A stretch of DNA of 64,000 bases from assembly GCA_013822735.1 (NCBI GenBank), contig PNKZ01000007.1, forward strand, positions 62,001 through 126,000. The letters are read 5' to 3'. Shown in pieces: positions 1 through 9,164 of this stretch. The notes under the pieces are model-generated. The model was given only the letters and a program-made list of their open reading frames with translations, had not been told where the DNA came from and made no database searches. The stretch comes from Pirellula sp. (GTDB lineage Bacteria; Planctomycetota; Planctomycetia; Pirellulales; PNKZ01). The position numbers were made by a program, and so were the translations under genes. Numbering within the stretch: position 1 is the stretch's first letter; the number at the start of each line of letters is the position of its first letter.

Positions 1-87
1 CTCGATGTCGCCGATTGCGTCGAGCGTAAGATGGCAAAAAACGCCGTGAAGTACCCGGCCGACCAGTTTCGCGGGCGCTACGGGTGA
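1..87 (+). CDS. MazG-like nucleotide pyrophosphohydrolase, C-terminal end (partial)
   Basis: An open frame runs from the first base to a TGA at 85-87 and gives the last 28 residues of a protein whose start lies outside the window. The tail reads VERKMAKNAVKYPADQFRGR; the K-x3-N-x-x-KYP-x5-RG pattern is typical of the C-terminus of small MazG-like (dCTP pyrophosphatase-type) nucleotide pyrophosphohydrolases, all-alpha enzymes that remove non-canonical nucleotides. The metal-binding EExxE region would be upstream and cannot be seen. Codon use is GC-rich like the neighbours. The family call rests only on this tail. Confidence 0.6.
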   Translation, partial: LDVADCVERKMAKNAVKYPADQFRGRYG

Positions 88-208
88 GCCTGCCGGCAAG
101 TCGGTGACTGCAAGCCGACTGCTCTTTGCCGAAGCTCGCGGTTTTGGTACTTAACCGCCCTCCAGGTCGACATTTCTCACGCTCATATCTTCCTTTCGCG
201 AGCCACTC

Positions 209-2467
209 ATGGTGCTGCGCACTTCGCCGCAACGTCGCTACGTTCGCATCCTCGCCGTTTCGATCGTTTCGCTGGGTGTGGCGGGCGCGGGAATCGCAGC
301 GGCCATTCGCGAGTCGGACGCCGAAACTCCGCAGGGCGCCGCTGCATCGCCGTACGCAACGACTAGCGCCGAGAGCGCGGCGAATACGACCGCTTCGGCC
401 GCACCAACAACGGGCAACCGCATCCGCTTCGGTATGGCCGTATCGAGCGACCCTACCGGCGAAGCACCAGGAGGCCCAACCACGCGCGGAGCCGCGTTCG
501 CCGATTATTACGCCGACCAACGCTCAGCAGTAACGTCGGGCGACTACCCGGTTCGCCAAGCCGCGGGCGAAGCGCCGATCGCCAAACCGACGACCGCTCT
601 CTCCGCCGGTGATCCGTTCTCACGGAACGCGTCCACCACTTCCGGCTCCGCAAGCACCGCACCGCCGCGTTCGCCGATGCCTCCTCCGTCCAATCCGCTC
701 CCCAGTGCCCCCCTTCCGACGGCGCCGATGGGAGCACCGCCGACAAACGCGGGCACTACCGGCGCGAATGCCGGCGATCGCTATGCAACGCCGGCCGCTA
801 CTGCTCCCGTCCCCGCGCCCGCGGCTTCAATGATTCCCGCTGCCCCTGCGACAAGCGCGAATCGCACGACGATCCCGGAGCAAACCACGGAGCGTTACGC
901 GCCACCGACCGCCGCCGCAACACAGCCGCAGTCGTCGCCGCGCCCGTTCCCGGCCGTTCCCGCGCCGCGCGAGCTTCCGCCCGCAGTAAGTCCTCAGGCC
1001 GCGGCTCCGCAAAGCACTCCGTCTTCCGCCGGATCGAATGGTACTCCGTCCGCCGTCGCGGCCTCCGGCTCCGGTCGCCCCGGCGAGAAGGCGCTCGAAG
1101 GAACGCAAGCGCCGACGCTGCACATTGAGAAGTTTGCCCCCCCGGAGATCCAGGTCGGAAAGCCTGCGGTGTTTGAGATCTTGGTTCGCAACACCGGCAC
1201 GACGGTCGCCAACAACGTCGAAATCCACGACCTCCTTCCGCAAGGAACGCAGCTCACGAACACTACCCCCAAAGCCTCGCAAGGTCGCAATGGCGAGCTT
1301 GTTTGGACGCTCGGAGCGATGCGTCCCGGGGACGAAGCGACGGTGCAGGTCGAAGTCATGCCGACCACGGAAGGGGAAATCGGCAGCATCGCAACGGTCC
1401 ATTTTGCCGCCGCCGCGTCGGCGCGCACGATCTGCACGAAGCCGGAGATCGCGATTGAAGTCTCCGCACCGCGCAGCGTCATGGTCGGCGATGAGGTGCC
1501 GCTCAAGATTCGCGTATTCAATTCCGGCACCGGCGCCGCGACCGGCGTCTACCTGACCGAGGTCGTGCCGCCCGGCATGGAACACGCCGCCGGCGGCGAA
1601 CTAGAATACGAAATCGGCGACCTGCAACCAAACGAAACTCGTGAACTAGAACTGTCGCTCCGCGCCGTAAAGCCGGGCCCTTGCACAAACCTGATTCAGG
1701 GCAAGGGAGACGGTCGTGTCGCGGCGGAAACCAAGACGCAGTTCGACATTGTCGCAGCCTCACTCAACGTCGAAATCGACGGCCCGAAACGACGCTTCCT
1801 CGATCGCCAAGCTACGTACACCGTATCGCTTACCAATCCCGGCACGGCGGCGGCGCGCGAGATCGAACTCGCCACCTACCTGCCGCGCGGCATGCAATTC
1901 ATCGACGCCGACAATCACGGCGAGTACGACTCCGAAACCCACAGCGTCCGCTGGATGCTCGAAGAGTTGCCGCCGCAACAGCGAGGCAGCGTGACGCTCA
2001 CCGCGTTGCCGGTCGAGCCGGGTCAGCAATTGTTCCGAGTCGAATCGACGGCCGATCGCGGCATTTCCGCGCGCAAGGAAGAGACGGTGCTCGTCGAAGG
2101 TGCCGTATCCCTCGTGTTTCAAGTCGTCGACACGGTCGATCCGGTCGAAGTGGGCGGCGAGACGGAATATGAGATCGTCGTGGCGAACCAAGGTTCCAAA
2201 GAGGCGACCAACGTTCAATTGTCCGTCACCCTGCCCGAAGGTTTCAAAGCGGTCGATGCCGATGGTCCTTCAAAGTTCACGGCCGCCGGTCGCCAGATTC
2301 AGTTCCAGGCCTTGCCGCAGCTTCCGGCCAAGAGCGAAACGACCTTCCGCGTACGTGCTCAATGCCAGCGAGCCGGCGACCACCGCTGCCTCGTTCAGCT
2401 CACGTCCGACGATTCGAAACTGCCGGTGACGAAAGAAGAAGGAACGCGAGTTTACGCGGAAGAATAG
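209..2467 (+). CDS. Secreted DUF11-repeat surface protein
   Basis: A 752-residue protein with an N-terminal hydrophobic segment (about residues 10-33) that serves as signal peptide or anchor. Residues about 35-300 are a Pro/Ala/Ser/Thr-rich, presumably disordered stalk. Four DUF11/CARDB-like immunoglobulin-type repeats follow, starting near residues 305, 410, 515 and 630; each has the pattern VGxxxxYxIxVxNxGxxxAxxVxLxxxLPxGxxF. DUF11 proteins are common cell-surface proteins of planctomycetes; the ligand or partner is unknown. The start is the first ATG giving a signal-like N-terminus; no strong ribosome-binding site is visible. The gene stands alone, with 178 bp before the next gene. Confidence 0.85.
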   Translation: MVLRTSPQRRYVRILAVSIVSLGVAGAGIAAAIRESDAETPQGAAASPYATTSAESAANTTASAAPTTGNRIRFGMAVSSDPTGEAPGGPTTRGAAFADYYADQRSAVTSGDYPVRQAAGEAPIAKPTTALSAGDPFSRNASTTSGSASTAPPRSPMPPPSNPLPSAPLPTAPMGAPPTNAGTTGANAGDRYATPAATAPVPAPAASMIPAAPATSANRTTIPEQTTERYAPPTAAATQPQSSPRPFPAVPAPRELPPAVSPQAAAPQSTPSSAGSNGTPSAVAASGSGRPGEKALEGTQAPTLHIEKFAPPEIQVGKPAVFEILVRNTGTTVANNVEIHDLLPQGTQLTNTTPKASQGRNGELVWTLGAMRPGDEATVQVEVMPTTEGEIGSIATVHFAAAASARTICTKPEIAIEVSAPRSVMVGDEVPLKIRVFNSGTGAATGVYLTEVVPPGMEHAAGGELEYEIGDLQPNETRELELSLRAVKPGPCTNLIQGKGDGRVAAETKTQFDIVAASLNVEIDGPKRRFLDRQATYTVSLTNPGTAAAREIELATYLPRGMQFIDADNHGEYDSETHSVRWMLEELPPQQRGSVTLTALPVEPGQQLFRVESTADRGISARKEETVLVEGAVSLVFQVVDTVDPVEVGGETEYEIVVANQGSKEATNVQLSVTLPEGFKAVDADGPSKFTAAGRQIQFQALPQLPAKSETTFRVRAQCQRAGDHRCLVQLTSDDSKLPVTKEEGTRVYAEE

Positions 2468-2645
2468 CCGCGGATCCTACGTTCGCTCTCAACTGTCTCG
2501 CGACCGAATGTGCGGCTCCGATCGGTCGTTCCGCAATTGCGCAACCCGACTGCCGCGGTGAACTTGACCGCGGCCGCAATCCTGCAGAAACTTGAGCTAG
2601 GCGGACATTCAAGGCTTTCCGTCGCCCCCATTCGGAACTCAGAAG

Positions 2646-2876
2646 ATGGCGATTCATTTCTATTGCCCGCTCGGCCACCGCTTGGTCGTGCCCGATGCGA
2701 GGGCAGGCAAGAAGGGGCGCTGCCCCGTTTGCAATCAACTGGTGATTACGCCGGTTCCCAATCCGCAACCGAGCGGTAAGTCGAAGGAACCAAGCCCCTT
2801 GGTGCGGCAAGAACCGGAGTTTGCCCTCGACGACATTCTCACCGGCGAGCTGGGGCTCGACGACGAATTGCGCTAA
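2646..2876 (+). CDS. Small zinc-ribbon protein
   Basis: A 76-residue protein starting MAIHFYCPLGHRLVVPDARAG, followed by GRCPVCNQ. The pattern C-x2-GH ... C-x2-C within the first 32 residues is a one-knuckle zinc ribbon of a kind often seen at the start of planctomycete proteins (usually CPCGK...VPDAxAGKxxxCPxC); here the second ligand of the first knuckle is histidine. The C-terminal half is acidic and contains FALDDILTGELGLDDEL. There is no membrane segment, so it is probably cytoplasmic. It converges on the SLBB gene, with 10 bp between the two stops. Function unknown. Confidence 0.7.
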   Translation: MAIHFYCPLGHRLVVPDARAGKKGRCPVCNQLVITPVPNPQPSGKSKEPSPLVRQEPEFALDDILTGELGLDDELR

Positions 2877-2886
2877 AGCGACGGCG

Positions 2887-4212
2887 TCAGTTCGGCAATT
2901 GGTTGAAAAACGAGAAAGTGGTGCCGACGTTGAATGGTGCAACCCCGTAAATGCCGCGCGTGAAGATGAGGTTGATAAAGTCGTCGGCCACGAGAATCGG
3001 CGACTTGGGGACGATGATCACGTCGGAATCGTTGACCCAAATCTCGTCGGCCGGGCAGGGCATCTTGCCGTAGAGCGCTCCGCGTAAGTCGAGCATCGTG
3101 GCCATCAGTCGCCAGTCGTCCCCCCGGCGAAACACGACGATTTGCCGCGTATTGGCGCCGACGTTCCAGCCGCCGGCCATGGCGATCGATTGCATGATCG
3201 TCGTCGGGCCGTCGAGCAAGAACCGTCCCGGCGTGCGAACTTCGCCCAACACATAGACATGCCGCGGCGCACGTTGGAGCAGCACCGGCGTGACTTCAAT
3301 TCCTTCCACTTCGGCGGCGTAGCGTTGATCGAGTTCGCGCTTTAGTTCTCCCAGCGTGAGACCCTGCACCATCACGTTGCCGACGGCCGGCAGTGCGATG
3401 GTCCCTTCCGGCGTCACGCGAGCTTGCCGATTCTGTCCCCCTGCCCCGGCCCGCGCGTCGACCGTGGCCCTTAAGTCTTCGAGCTTCGTATTCACGCGCA
3501 GCGGCGTCACCGTGATCGACGGGATCTTGTAGTACTTCGAATAGAGTTCCTCAATCTGCTCGCGGAGTTGCACGACCGTGTGCCGCGTCGCCTTCACCTG
3601 CCCGACAAGTCGCAGCGTGATCGTGCCGTCGGGCTGGATCAGCAGATCGCGATTCAACAGCGGATCGGTGAACGATTCGACGCGGATCTCATCGCCGACG
3701 TTTAAATGATATGGGTGCGTCGTTTCCTCACGCGTAAGCCGAAACACAAACTCCAGGAGGTCGTCGACTCGCAAGCGATACTCGCCGACGTGCGGACTGC
3801 GGGCATGTCCGACGTACTCGCCTTGCGCGAAAGGCTGCCAATCGAGCGGTCGCGCGGCTCCCCAACCGAGTTCGCCGCAACAACCGTTCGTGCAGTCGAT
3901 GCCTTGAATCACGAAGGGAGCCGCGGGCGAGGTCATCGGCCCGCCCATGCCGTGCCCGGCCTCGCCTTCGTGCATCGCTTCCCCGTACGAGAGTCCGTCG
4001 GGCGACGGTTGTGCGGGGATCGTCGTCTGCGGCGGCAGTTGTTCCGTCACCACCGGCACCGATTCCTCATGGCTCACTTGTTGTGCGCGACCGCCGAACC
4101 ACGGCAACCATCCGGCCGCCGTAGGCACGGTCATGCACAATAGCGCCACGACGGCCGCCAAGCGTAAGCCGCTGAACGAGATCGGCGCGGTGAATGTTTC
4201 CGGTCGGGGCAT
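2887..4212 (-). CDS. Polysaccharide export protein (Wza-like, SLBB domain)
   Basis: A 441-residue exported protein with an N-terminal hydrophobic segment (about residues 16-33) and a variable region with a CTNGCC cluster (about 105-115). A first Poly_export-type segment (about 145-165, YRLRVDDLLEFVF) precedes the main Poly_export domain (YHLNVGDEIRVESF...LIQPDGTITL, about 168-250), a further beta-grasp segment and an SLBB domain (HVYVLGEVRTPGRFLL, about 315-370). The family forms outer-membrane or periplasmic channels for capsule and exopolysaccharide. No lipobox is seen. The upstream gene on the same strand, a TPR lipoprotein, ends 5 bp before this start, so the two are very likely co-transcribed. 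No glycosyltransferase or Wzc-like kinase is nearby. Confidence 0.88.
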   Translation of the reverse strand: MPRPETFTAPISFSGLRLAAVVALLCMTVPTAAGWLPWFGGRAQQVSHEESVPVVTEQLPPQTTIPAQPSPDGLSYGEAMHEGEAGHGMGGPMTSPAAPFVIQGIDCTNGCCGELGWGAARPLDWQPFAQGEYVGHARSPHVGEYRLRVDDLLEFVFRLTREETTHPYHLNVGDEIRVESFTDPLLNRDLLIQPDGTITLRLVGQVKATRHTVVQLREQIEELYSKYYKIPSITVTPLRVNTKLEDLRATVDARAGAGGQNRQARVTPEGTIALPAVGNVMVQGLTLGELKRELDQRYAAEVEGIEVTPVLLQRAPRHVYVLGEVRTPGRFLLDGPTTIMQSIAMAGGWNVGANTRQIVVFRRGDDWRLMATMLDLRGALYGKMPCPADEIWVNDSDVIIVPKSPILVADDFINLIFTRGIYGVAPFNVGTTFSFFNQLPN

Positions 4213-4217
4213 AGCGA

Positions 4218-5582
4218 CTAGTTCAACAGCGAGTTGCGTTGCGGTTGGCGCGCCGTCTGAATCGGCAGACGTTCGTCAACGGGAGAGGCCGGAGCAGCGG
4301 GCGATTGCCGCACGGCCGGAAGCGTCGACGCGGACGAGTTGTTGGGCGCGTTGGACGACATCGGTGCCGCCACGTTCGGCCGTGCCGTCGCGGCAAAGTT
4401 CTGAGCGGGAACCCATTGCACATCGTGCGTCGGCATGATCGGTCGACCACCGACCTTTCCGCCGGAAGTCGCCAGCGATTGAGCTTCCCAACGGGCCGCC
4501 GCTGCGAGTTGCGGTTCGCCCAGTCGGTCATGAATCGAGGCCAGATTGTTCCACATGGCAGGATGCGGCGAAGCGGCGAGGCCGGTTCGCAATACCTGTC
4601 GGGCTTGCTCTAAACGACCGTCTTCCGCCAGCAGCACCGCCAAATCATTGGCCGCCGGAAAGTTGTCGGCATCGACGCGTAATGCAGCCGTGTAAAACAC
4701 CTCGGCTTTTGCGCGGGCGTCCATCGGCGCGCCCTGACCTTGAGCACCAAGCGCGGCATTCACCTTGCCGAGACCATGCAGAGAGACGCTGCCGCACGGC
4801 AAGGTCGCCAGGGCGCCGCTCAACTGCTCACAAGCGAACTCGCAATAAACTTGATGGAGTTGTGACGCCGTCCGCTGTGCAACATCGTCCGCACTGAGCA
4901 ATCCGCTTCGATGGCTGCGCACGGCAAGTAGGAGATCGGCGTTCCGTCCGGCAACTTGCGACGACGCGAAGTCTTCCGCTTCCGTTAGAGCGAGAAGCGC
5001 CGCATCCACGGCACTCACGCGCGATTCGGCGCTTCCGGCGCCTCCGGAAGCGTCGATGGCCGCGGCACCGGCTCGCAGGGCTCCGAGAAACTCGGCCCTT
5101 GCGGAGAAGTGCGCACCACGGCCGACCAGTCGCAAACCGCTCATGTTGAGCGATTCCGCTTGGCGAATCAGCGATGCGCCGTTCTGCGCGGCCATGGCAC
5201 TTGGCATCGGCGCCGCGCGACTCGGGCTTGTAGCCGTGGCGAGCGTCAGGCCTCCCTTAGTGCGAATGCCGACCAGCGTCGCGTGTTGCGCTTCATGTTC
5301 GCGCGGCGTGATCTGGGAGAATGTCGCGGCGGCGGACTCAAGCGGCTTTGCTTCGGCCGGCGGCATCGCGAGCGGCGCGGCTCGCGGCCCGTTCGCCCGT
5401 TCGGCAACTGCAGGAAACTGCAACGCCGGTGCCGACGAACTTTGACGCGATTGCACCGGCTCGGCCGGCTTCTGTTCGCAGCCGGCGAGAATGAGCGCAA
5501 TGCAACAGCCGCCCACCTGTAGCGCCGGGCCGAGTCGCCGAACGCCCGACGGCATTCCGAGTTTGTAATTTCGCACGACCAT
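4218..5582 (-). CDS. TPR-containing lipoprotein
   Basis: A 454-residue protein whose N-terminus carries a signal peptide ending in a clear lipobox (LILAGC; lipidated Cys near residue 35). A disordered Pro/Ser/Ala segment follows to about residue 140. A helical region with TPR-like helices comes next (EVFYTAALRVDADNFPAANDLAVLLAEDGRLEQARQV and MWNNLASIHDRLGEPQLAAAARWEAQ, about 285-370), then a Pro/Asn/Ser-rich tail. It lies immediately upstream of the SLBB export gene (5 bp gap). By analogy with TPR lipoproteins of exopolysaccharide systems it may assist the export channel; that role is inferred from context. Confidence 0.75.
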   Translation of the reverse strand: MVVRNYKLGMPSGVRRLGPALQVGGCCIALILAGCEQKPAEPVQSRQSSSAPALQFPAVAERANGPRAAPLAMPPAEAKPLESAAATFSQITPREHEAQHATLVGIRTKGGLTLATATSPSRAAPMPSAMAAQNGASLIRQAESLNMSGLRLVGRGAHFSARAEFLGALRAGAAAIDASGGAGSAESRVSAVDAALLALTEAEDFASSQVAGRNADLLLAVRSHRSGLLSADDVAQRTASQLHQVYCEFACEQLSGALATLPCGSVSLHGLGKVNAALGAQGQGAPMDARAKAEVFYTAALRVDADNFPAANDLAVLLAEDGRLEQARQVLRTGLAASPHPAMWNNLASIHDRLGEPQLAAAARWEAQSLATSGGKVGGRPIMPTHDVQWVPAQNFAATARPNVAAPMSSNAPNNSSASTLPAVRQSPAAPASPVDERLPIQTARQPQRNSLLN

Positions 5583-5769
5583 GCCGGCTCACTCGCGATA
5601 GCAATAGAGGCGCTCCGGCAGACTCCGCCGGGCGCAGACTTCTCAGTTGCCATCGACTTCGGCAGAGGGCCGGATGAAACAATTGTGACGGTTTTGACGC
5701 CCTACAACGTTCCGCCCCCCGCAAACTTTACGCGGCTTACCGGAATCGCTGATGTGCACCGCCGGCCGA

Positions 5770-6738
5770 CTAGAACAGCAGCCGCTCGCGCTGCGATGCC
5801 GGCACTCCCAACCGATAGGCGTTTACGCCGCGATTGCGAAGTTCGTCGACGAACGATTCCGGGCCATGCGTGCAATGCACCTCGCGAGCATCCACGCGCT
5901 CGACCGCTTCCAGCAGTTCATTAAAGTCGGCGTGGTCGGATAGCGGAATCGCATGATCGAAGCCGTAGCGCCGGTGTGAGTTGCGGTCGAGCGACCAGCC
6001 GGTCACCGCGATGCGGCACGGTCGGCGAATACCTTGCAGATTCGAACCCCGATGCGCGCCCGGCGGCGCGACCAACGCATGCCCCTCGCGCGGTAAACCT
6101 TCGAAGAGCACATAGTTCCCCAGCGTCATCCCGCAAGCTTCGTACACTTGGCTGATCTCAAACACCGGCTTCGTTTGCAAGACCGAGATGCCGTGTGTGG
6201 TGAGCAGCTTTGTCACTTCCTGCGCCTTGCCGAGGGCATAAGCCTCCACGACCGGCGTCTGCCCGCGCTCGAGCGCCTTGCGAACCGCTTCGATCAATTG
6301 GCCGACCAATTCCGCGCGCGGGGCAAAGCAATAGGTCGGCTGCCCGTAGGTACTCTCGATCACGAGAATATCGGCCTTGGGAAGTTCGGCCCGTTCGCTC
6401 GTGAGCGACTCCGTGAGCTTGAAGTCGCCGGTGTAGAGCAGCGATTGGTCGCCGTCTTCCGCCAAGAGCATCGCCGACCCCAGGCAGTGCCCCGCCGGAA
6501 AGGTCGTCAGTCGCATGCCGCCCCATTCGGTCGGCATGCGATAGGGAAGCTCCAGCACGTCGCGCATGCCGAGCCGATGTTGATAGAGCCGGGCCGTCGC
6601 AGGCGTGCAAAGCGCATACTGGTGCCGCGCCATGTGATCGTTGTGGGCATGCGAAATAAACCCACGCGGCATCCGCCGCTTGAAATCCACGGCCAAATCG
6701 GCCTTCGTCAACTTCAAGCCGCGGTCGAAATGGAACAT
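5770..6738 (-). CDS. Metallo-beta-lactamase/beta-CASP exonuclease-like protein
   Basis: A 322-residue metallo-beta-lactamase fold protein. Visible motifs are HAHNDHM (motif II, about residues 31-37), AGHCLGSAM (motif III, about 82), TGDFKL (motif IV, about 103), and the late LSDHADF and HCTHG motifs, which match the A/B/C histidines of beta-CASP nucleases (CPSF/SNM1-like). It resembles the bacterial Lhr/ligase-associated MBL exonucleases (YSH1-like), but no ligase or helicase gene is next to it. Predicted cytoplasmic DNA or RNA nuclease. The start ATG gives the usual MFHFDRGLKL N-terminus. Confidence 0.8.
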   Translation of the reverse strand: MFHFDRGLKLTKADLAVDFKRRMPRGFISHAHNDHMARHQYALCTPATARLYQHRLGMRDVLELPYRMPTEWGGMRLTTFPAGHCLGSAMLLAEDGDQSLLYTGDFKLTESLTSERAELPKADILVIESTYGQPTYCFAPRAELVGQLIEAVRKALERGQTPVVEAYALGKAQEVTKLLTTHGISVLQTKPVFEISQVYEACGMTLGNYVLFEGLPREGHALVAPPGAHRGSNLQGIRRPCRIAVTGWSLDRNSHRRYGFDHAIPLSDHADFNELLEAVERVDAREVHCTHGPESFVDELRNRGVNAYRLGVPASQRERLLF

Positions 6739-6800
6739 CGCTAGGCCTTTCGAGCCGGTGCCTTTCGAACGAGCGGCCGTGAGCCTTGCGAATCGGCCCT

Positions 6801-7682
6801 TCAGCGCATCAGCGCCGGTTTCTTCGCCGGCTTAATTCCCGCGGCCTTCCAAGCTTCTTCGAGTTTGTCGCCCGTCAGCTTACAAACCGCGGCGCGCGAC
6901 ATGCCTTGAAATCGTACGGGATGCGGCAGCGGAACGACAGGCCCGTCGTAGCCGTTGGCCGCGAATGCTTGCAACGCACCAACCGTATCGATCACGCCGG
7001 TTTCGTTCGGCAGCAACCGTCCGGTTTGCAGCGCCTCGTCGGGATCTGCCTCATTCGCGGCATCCGCCACGAACAATACCACCGGCTTCAGTCCCGCCTC
7101 GATCACGGCTTGGTACGCCGAGCCCGACGCCCAAAGTTCGTACAGGTCGACCGCCACGCCGATGTTCTTGTCGCCCACCATACCGAGCAACAGCTTGAGC
7201 ACGTCGAAGTTGCGAATGAACTCAAACGCTCGGCCGGCCCGTTGTTCGGGCGTCGCCGTGAAGCCGACGCCGAGTTGAATGCCGTGCTCGCCGAGCAACT
7301 TCGACAACGCCCCGAGCCGCTGCTGATACACCACGAAGTTCTGATGCAACGGGCGTTCGTCGTCCGACGGATCGAGCATCGCCACGCAGCGCGTGCAACC
7401 GAGTTCCGCGGCGAGTTTGGCCTGACCGGCCAACAATCCGAGCCCGGCGCCAAACTCTTGATCGTCGCCGCTGAGGGCAAACGGCAAGCGAAAGAAACCC
7501 ATCTTCAACGAAGCGCTGTCGATCAAGCGCCGCGCCACCGGCATGCCCGACCGATGCACTTGTTCGGCGAAGGAGACGATGTCGAGTTCAAGACTTTTGA
7601 ATCCGTGAGAAAGCGCCGGTTCGATCAGGTCGTTGAGCGGCGCGTTGATTCCGAGCGGGGCGGGACTCAAACACTTGAACAT
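6801..7682 (-). CDS. Sugar phosphate isomerase/epimerase-like TIM-barrel protein
   Basis: A 293-residue cytoplasmic protein with the alternating pattern of an AP-endonuclease-2-type TIM barrel: FKSLELDIVSFA near the start, FRLPFALSGDD, LGCTRCVAMLDPSDDERP, GVGFTATPEQR, NIGVAVDLYELWASG, GVIDTVGALQAFAANGYDGPVVPLPHP. Such proteins are usually metal-dependent isomerases, epimerases or dehydratases acting on sugars or inositols; the substrate cannot be read from the sequence. It follows the MBL-fold gene on the same strand (62 bp gap) and is divergent from uppP. Confidence 0.7.
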   Translation of the reverse strand: MFKCLSPAPLGINAPLNDLIEPALSHGFKSLELDIVSFAEQVHRSGMPVARRLIDSASLKMGFFRLPFALSGDDQEFGAGLGLLAGQAKLAAELGCTRCVAMLDPSDDERPLHQNFVVYQQRLGALSKLLGEHGIQLGVGFTATPEQRAGRAFEFIRNFDVLKLLLGMVGDKNIGVAVDLYELWASGSAYQAVIEAGLKPVVLFVADAANEADPDEALQTGRLLPNETGVIDTVGALQAFAANGYDGPVVPLPHPVRFQGMSRAAVCKLTGDKLEEAWKAAGIKPAKKPALMR

Positions 7683-7970
7683 CGATTCCTCCAGGGGTGA
7701 CGCGACTGAGCGATGCGGTACTGGGCGGCTGCCGAACGCGAGTCGCCATTATGCCAAACCGCGCCCGATGCTTGAAGCCCGTGTGCTACAAACCGCACGG
7801 TCCGCGCGATCGTCATGTTTCTCCGGCGCGCTCATACCGTTTCCGCCTTGCATCTCGCCGACTGCCGGGGTCCAAGGGCTATACTTGGCTGACCGGTTTG
7901 GCCCCCTCCCAACGAGCGGCACACCGTTAAAACTTCCGATCGCCGCCCTGTTATTGCCGAACTGCCCGCT

Positions 7971-8822
7971 ATGGATCTGATTCGAACGCTCATTCTCGCC
8001 GTCGTGCAAGGGCTCACGGAATTCCTGCCGGTGAGTTCCGACGGTCACCTCGTCGTCGTCTCCGCGTTGTTCGAAGCCGCGACCGGCCATAAGCTCGACG
8101 AACTGCTGGCACTCGAAATCATGCTGCATGCCGGCACCCTCGCCGCCGTGCTCATCGTGTTTCGCAAGCAAATTGTCCGCATGCTCACGTCGGATCGTCG
8201 CGTTATCGGACTACTCATCGTCGGCACGCTGCCGGCCGCCGTCTTCGGTCTCACCCTCAAGAAGCTCGACAAGGCGTATCACTGGGGCCTACTCGAAAGC
8301 CCGCTCGCCGCGGGGCTCGGTCTGATCGTCACCGGACTCGTCTTGCTCTGGGGGACGCGTCCGCGACACAACGCGGCTCCCGCAACCGACAACACCTCAG
8401 ACAATGCCGAAGAGCATGGTCTCACCTACCCCGAACTCACCTATGCACAAGCGGTCTTAATCGGCTGTTTTCAAGCGATCGCCGTATTGCCGGGCGTTTC
8501 GCGTAGCGGCCTGACCATCGCTTCCTCACTGGCGCTCACCGGCCTGCGTCGCAGCGACGCCGCCAACTTCTCGTTTCTGCTTTCCATTCCCGCGGTCGGC
8601 GGCGCCGTTTTCTTGCAACTCGTCGAGTTTGCTCGCGAAGGAACCGGCTCGCAGTTACCCTGGGGCGACCTGGCGATGGGGGCCGTGGTCTCGATGCTTG
8701 TCGGCCTCGCGGCACTGCGCTGGCTGCTGCTGATGCTCCGCGGCGGCAAGTTCCGCTACTTCGCCTACTACTGCATCCCGCTCGGCATCGCCGTGACGGC
8801 ATGGCAACTGCTGGTGCAGTAG
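7971..8822 (+). CDS. uppP: Undecaprenyl-diphosphate phosphatase
   Basis: A 283-residue polytopic membrane protein of the BacA/UppP family, which recycles undecaprenyl pyrophosphate to the monophosphate lipid carrier used for cell-wall and surface polysaccharide synthesis. The signature motifs are intact: VVQGLTEFLPVSSDGHL (residues about 11-27) with the catalytic Glu, and LPGVSRSGLTIASSLALTGL (about 171-190) with the conserved Arg. About eight hydrophobic segments are evident. The length is normal for the family. A 288-bp gap separates it from the divergent sugar isomerase-like gene, and a palindrome-rich non-coding region follows. Confidence 0.95.
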   Translation: MDLIRTLILAVVQGLTEFLPVSSDGHLVVVSALFEAATGHKLDELLALEIMLHAGTLAAVLIVFRKQIVRMLTSDRRVIGLLIVGTLPAAVFGLTLKKLDKAYHWGLLESPLAAGLGLIVTGLVLLWGTRPRHNAAPATDNTSDNAEEHGLTYPELTYAQAVLIGCFQAIAVLPGVSRSGLTIASSLALTGLRRSDAANFSFLLSIPAVGGAVFLQLVEFAREGTGSQLPWGDLAMGAVVSMLVGLAALRWLLLMLRGGKFRYFAYYCIPLGIAVTAWQLLVQ

Positions 8823-8853
8823 CTGGTTGCTAGCAGCTAGAAAGCTTCTGTAG

Positions 8854-8875
8854 GGAACGCCCTCTGTGGCGTTCC
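8854..8875. repeat. Hairpin downstream of uppP
   Basis: ggaacgcc (8854-8861) and ggcgttcc (8868-8875) form a perfect 8-bp stem with a 6-nt loop, 31 bp after the uppP stop. There is no T-tract, so it may be a repeat element rather than an intrinsic terminator. It is the first of a closely packed series of palindromes. Confidence 0.6.
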
Positions 8876-8880
8876 TCCGT

Positions 8881-9138
8881 ATACGATTTCCATTTCGTAT
8901 CGCGATATTTATTAAGCCCCTGGTCGGCGACCAGGGGCGCCCACCGTCGCCGACGGCGGGCTATATAGCGTTGTGTTGATCGACGTAAGTCTCAAGCCGC
9001 TTGCGCGACTTACGTCGACTCCGATTTTCACACTGCGCACATAACCGGAGTTATCTGCGCACCCCTTGTGGGTTTCGGGGTTGTGCGCAGATAACTCGAC
9101 TTATGTGCGCAGGCCGTTTATGCGCGTCGACGTAAGTG
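8881..9138. repeat. Palindrome nest with a 29-bp inverted repeat
   Basis: Non-coding. In order: atacga/tcgtat (8881-8900); gcccctggtc/gaccaggggc with a 3-nt loop (8916-8938); ccgtcg/cgacgg (8943-8955); cgacgtaagtc (8981-8991) against gacttacgtcg (9007-9017). Then comes a long near-palindrome with arms 9033-9061 and 9084-9112 (26 of 29 positions match; the mismatched triplet is at the centre of each arm). The motif ttat(g/c)tgcgca occurs four times in those arms. acttacgtcgac (9008-9019) and gtcgacgtaagt (9126-9137) form a perfect 12-bp inverted repeat enclosing the long palindrome. No T-tract follows any stem. Confidence 0.85.
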
Positions 9139-9164
9139 GAGAACGCGAACAGCGGGTTACGTCA

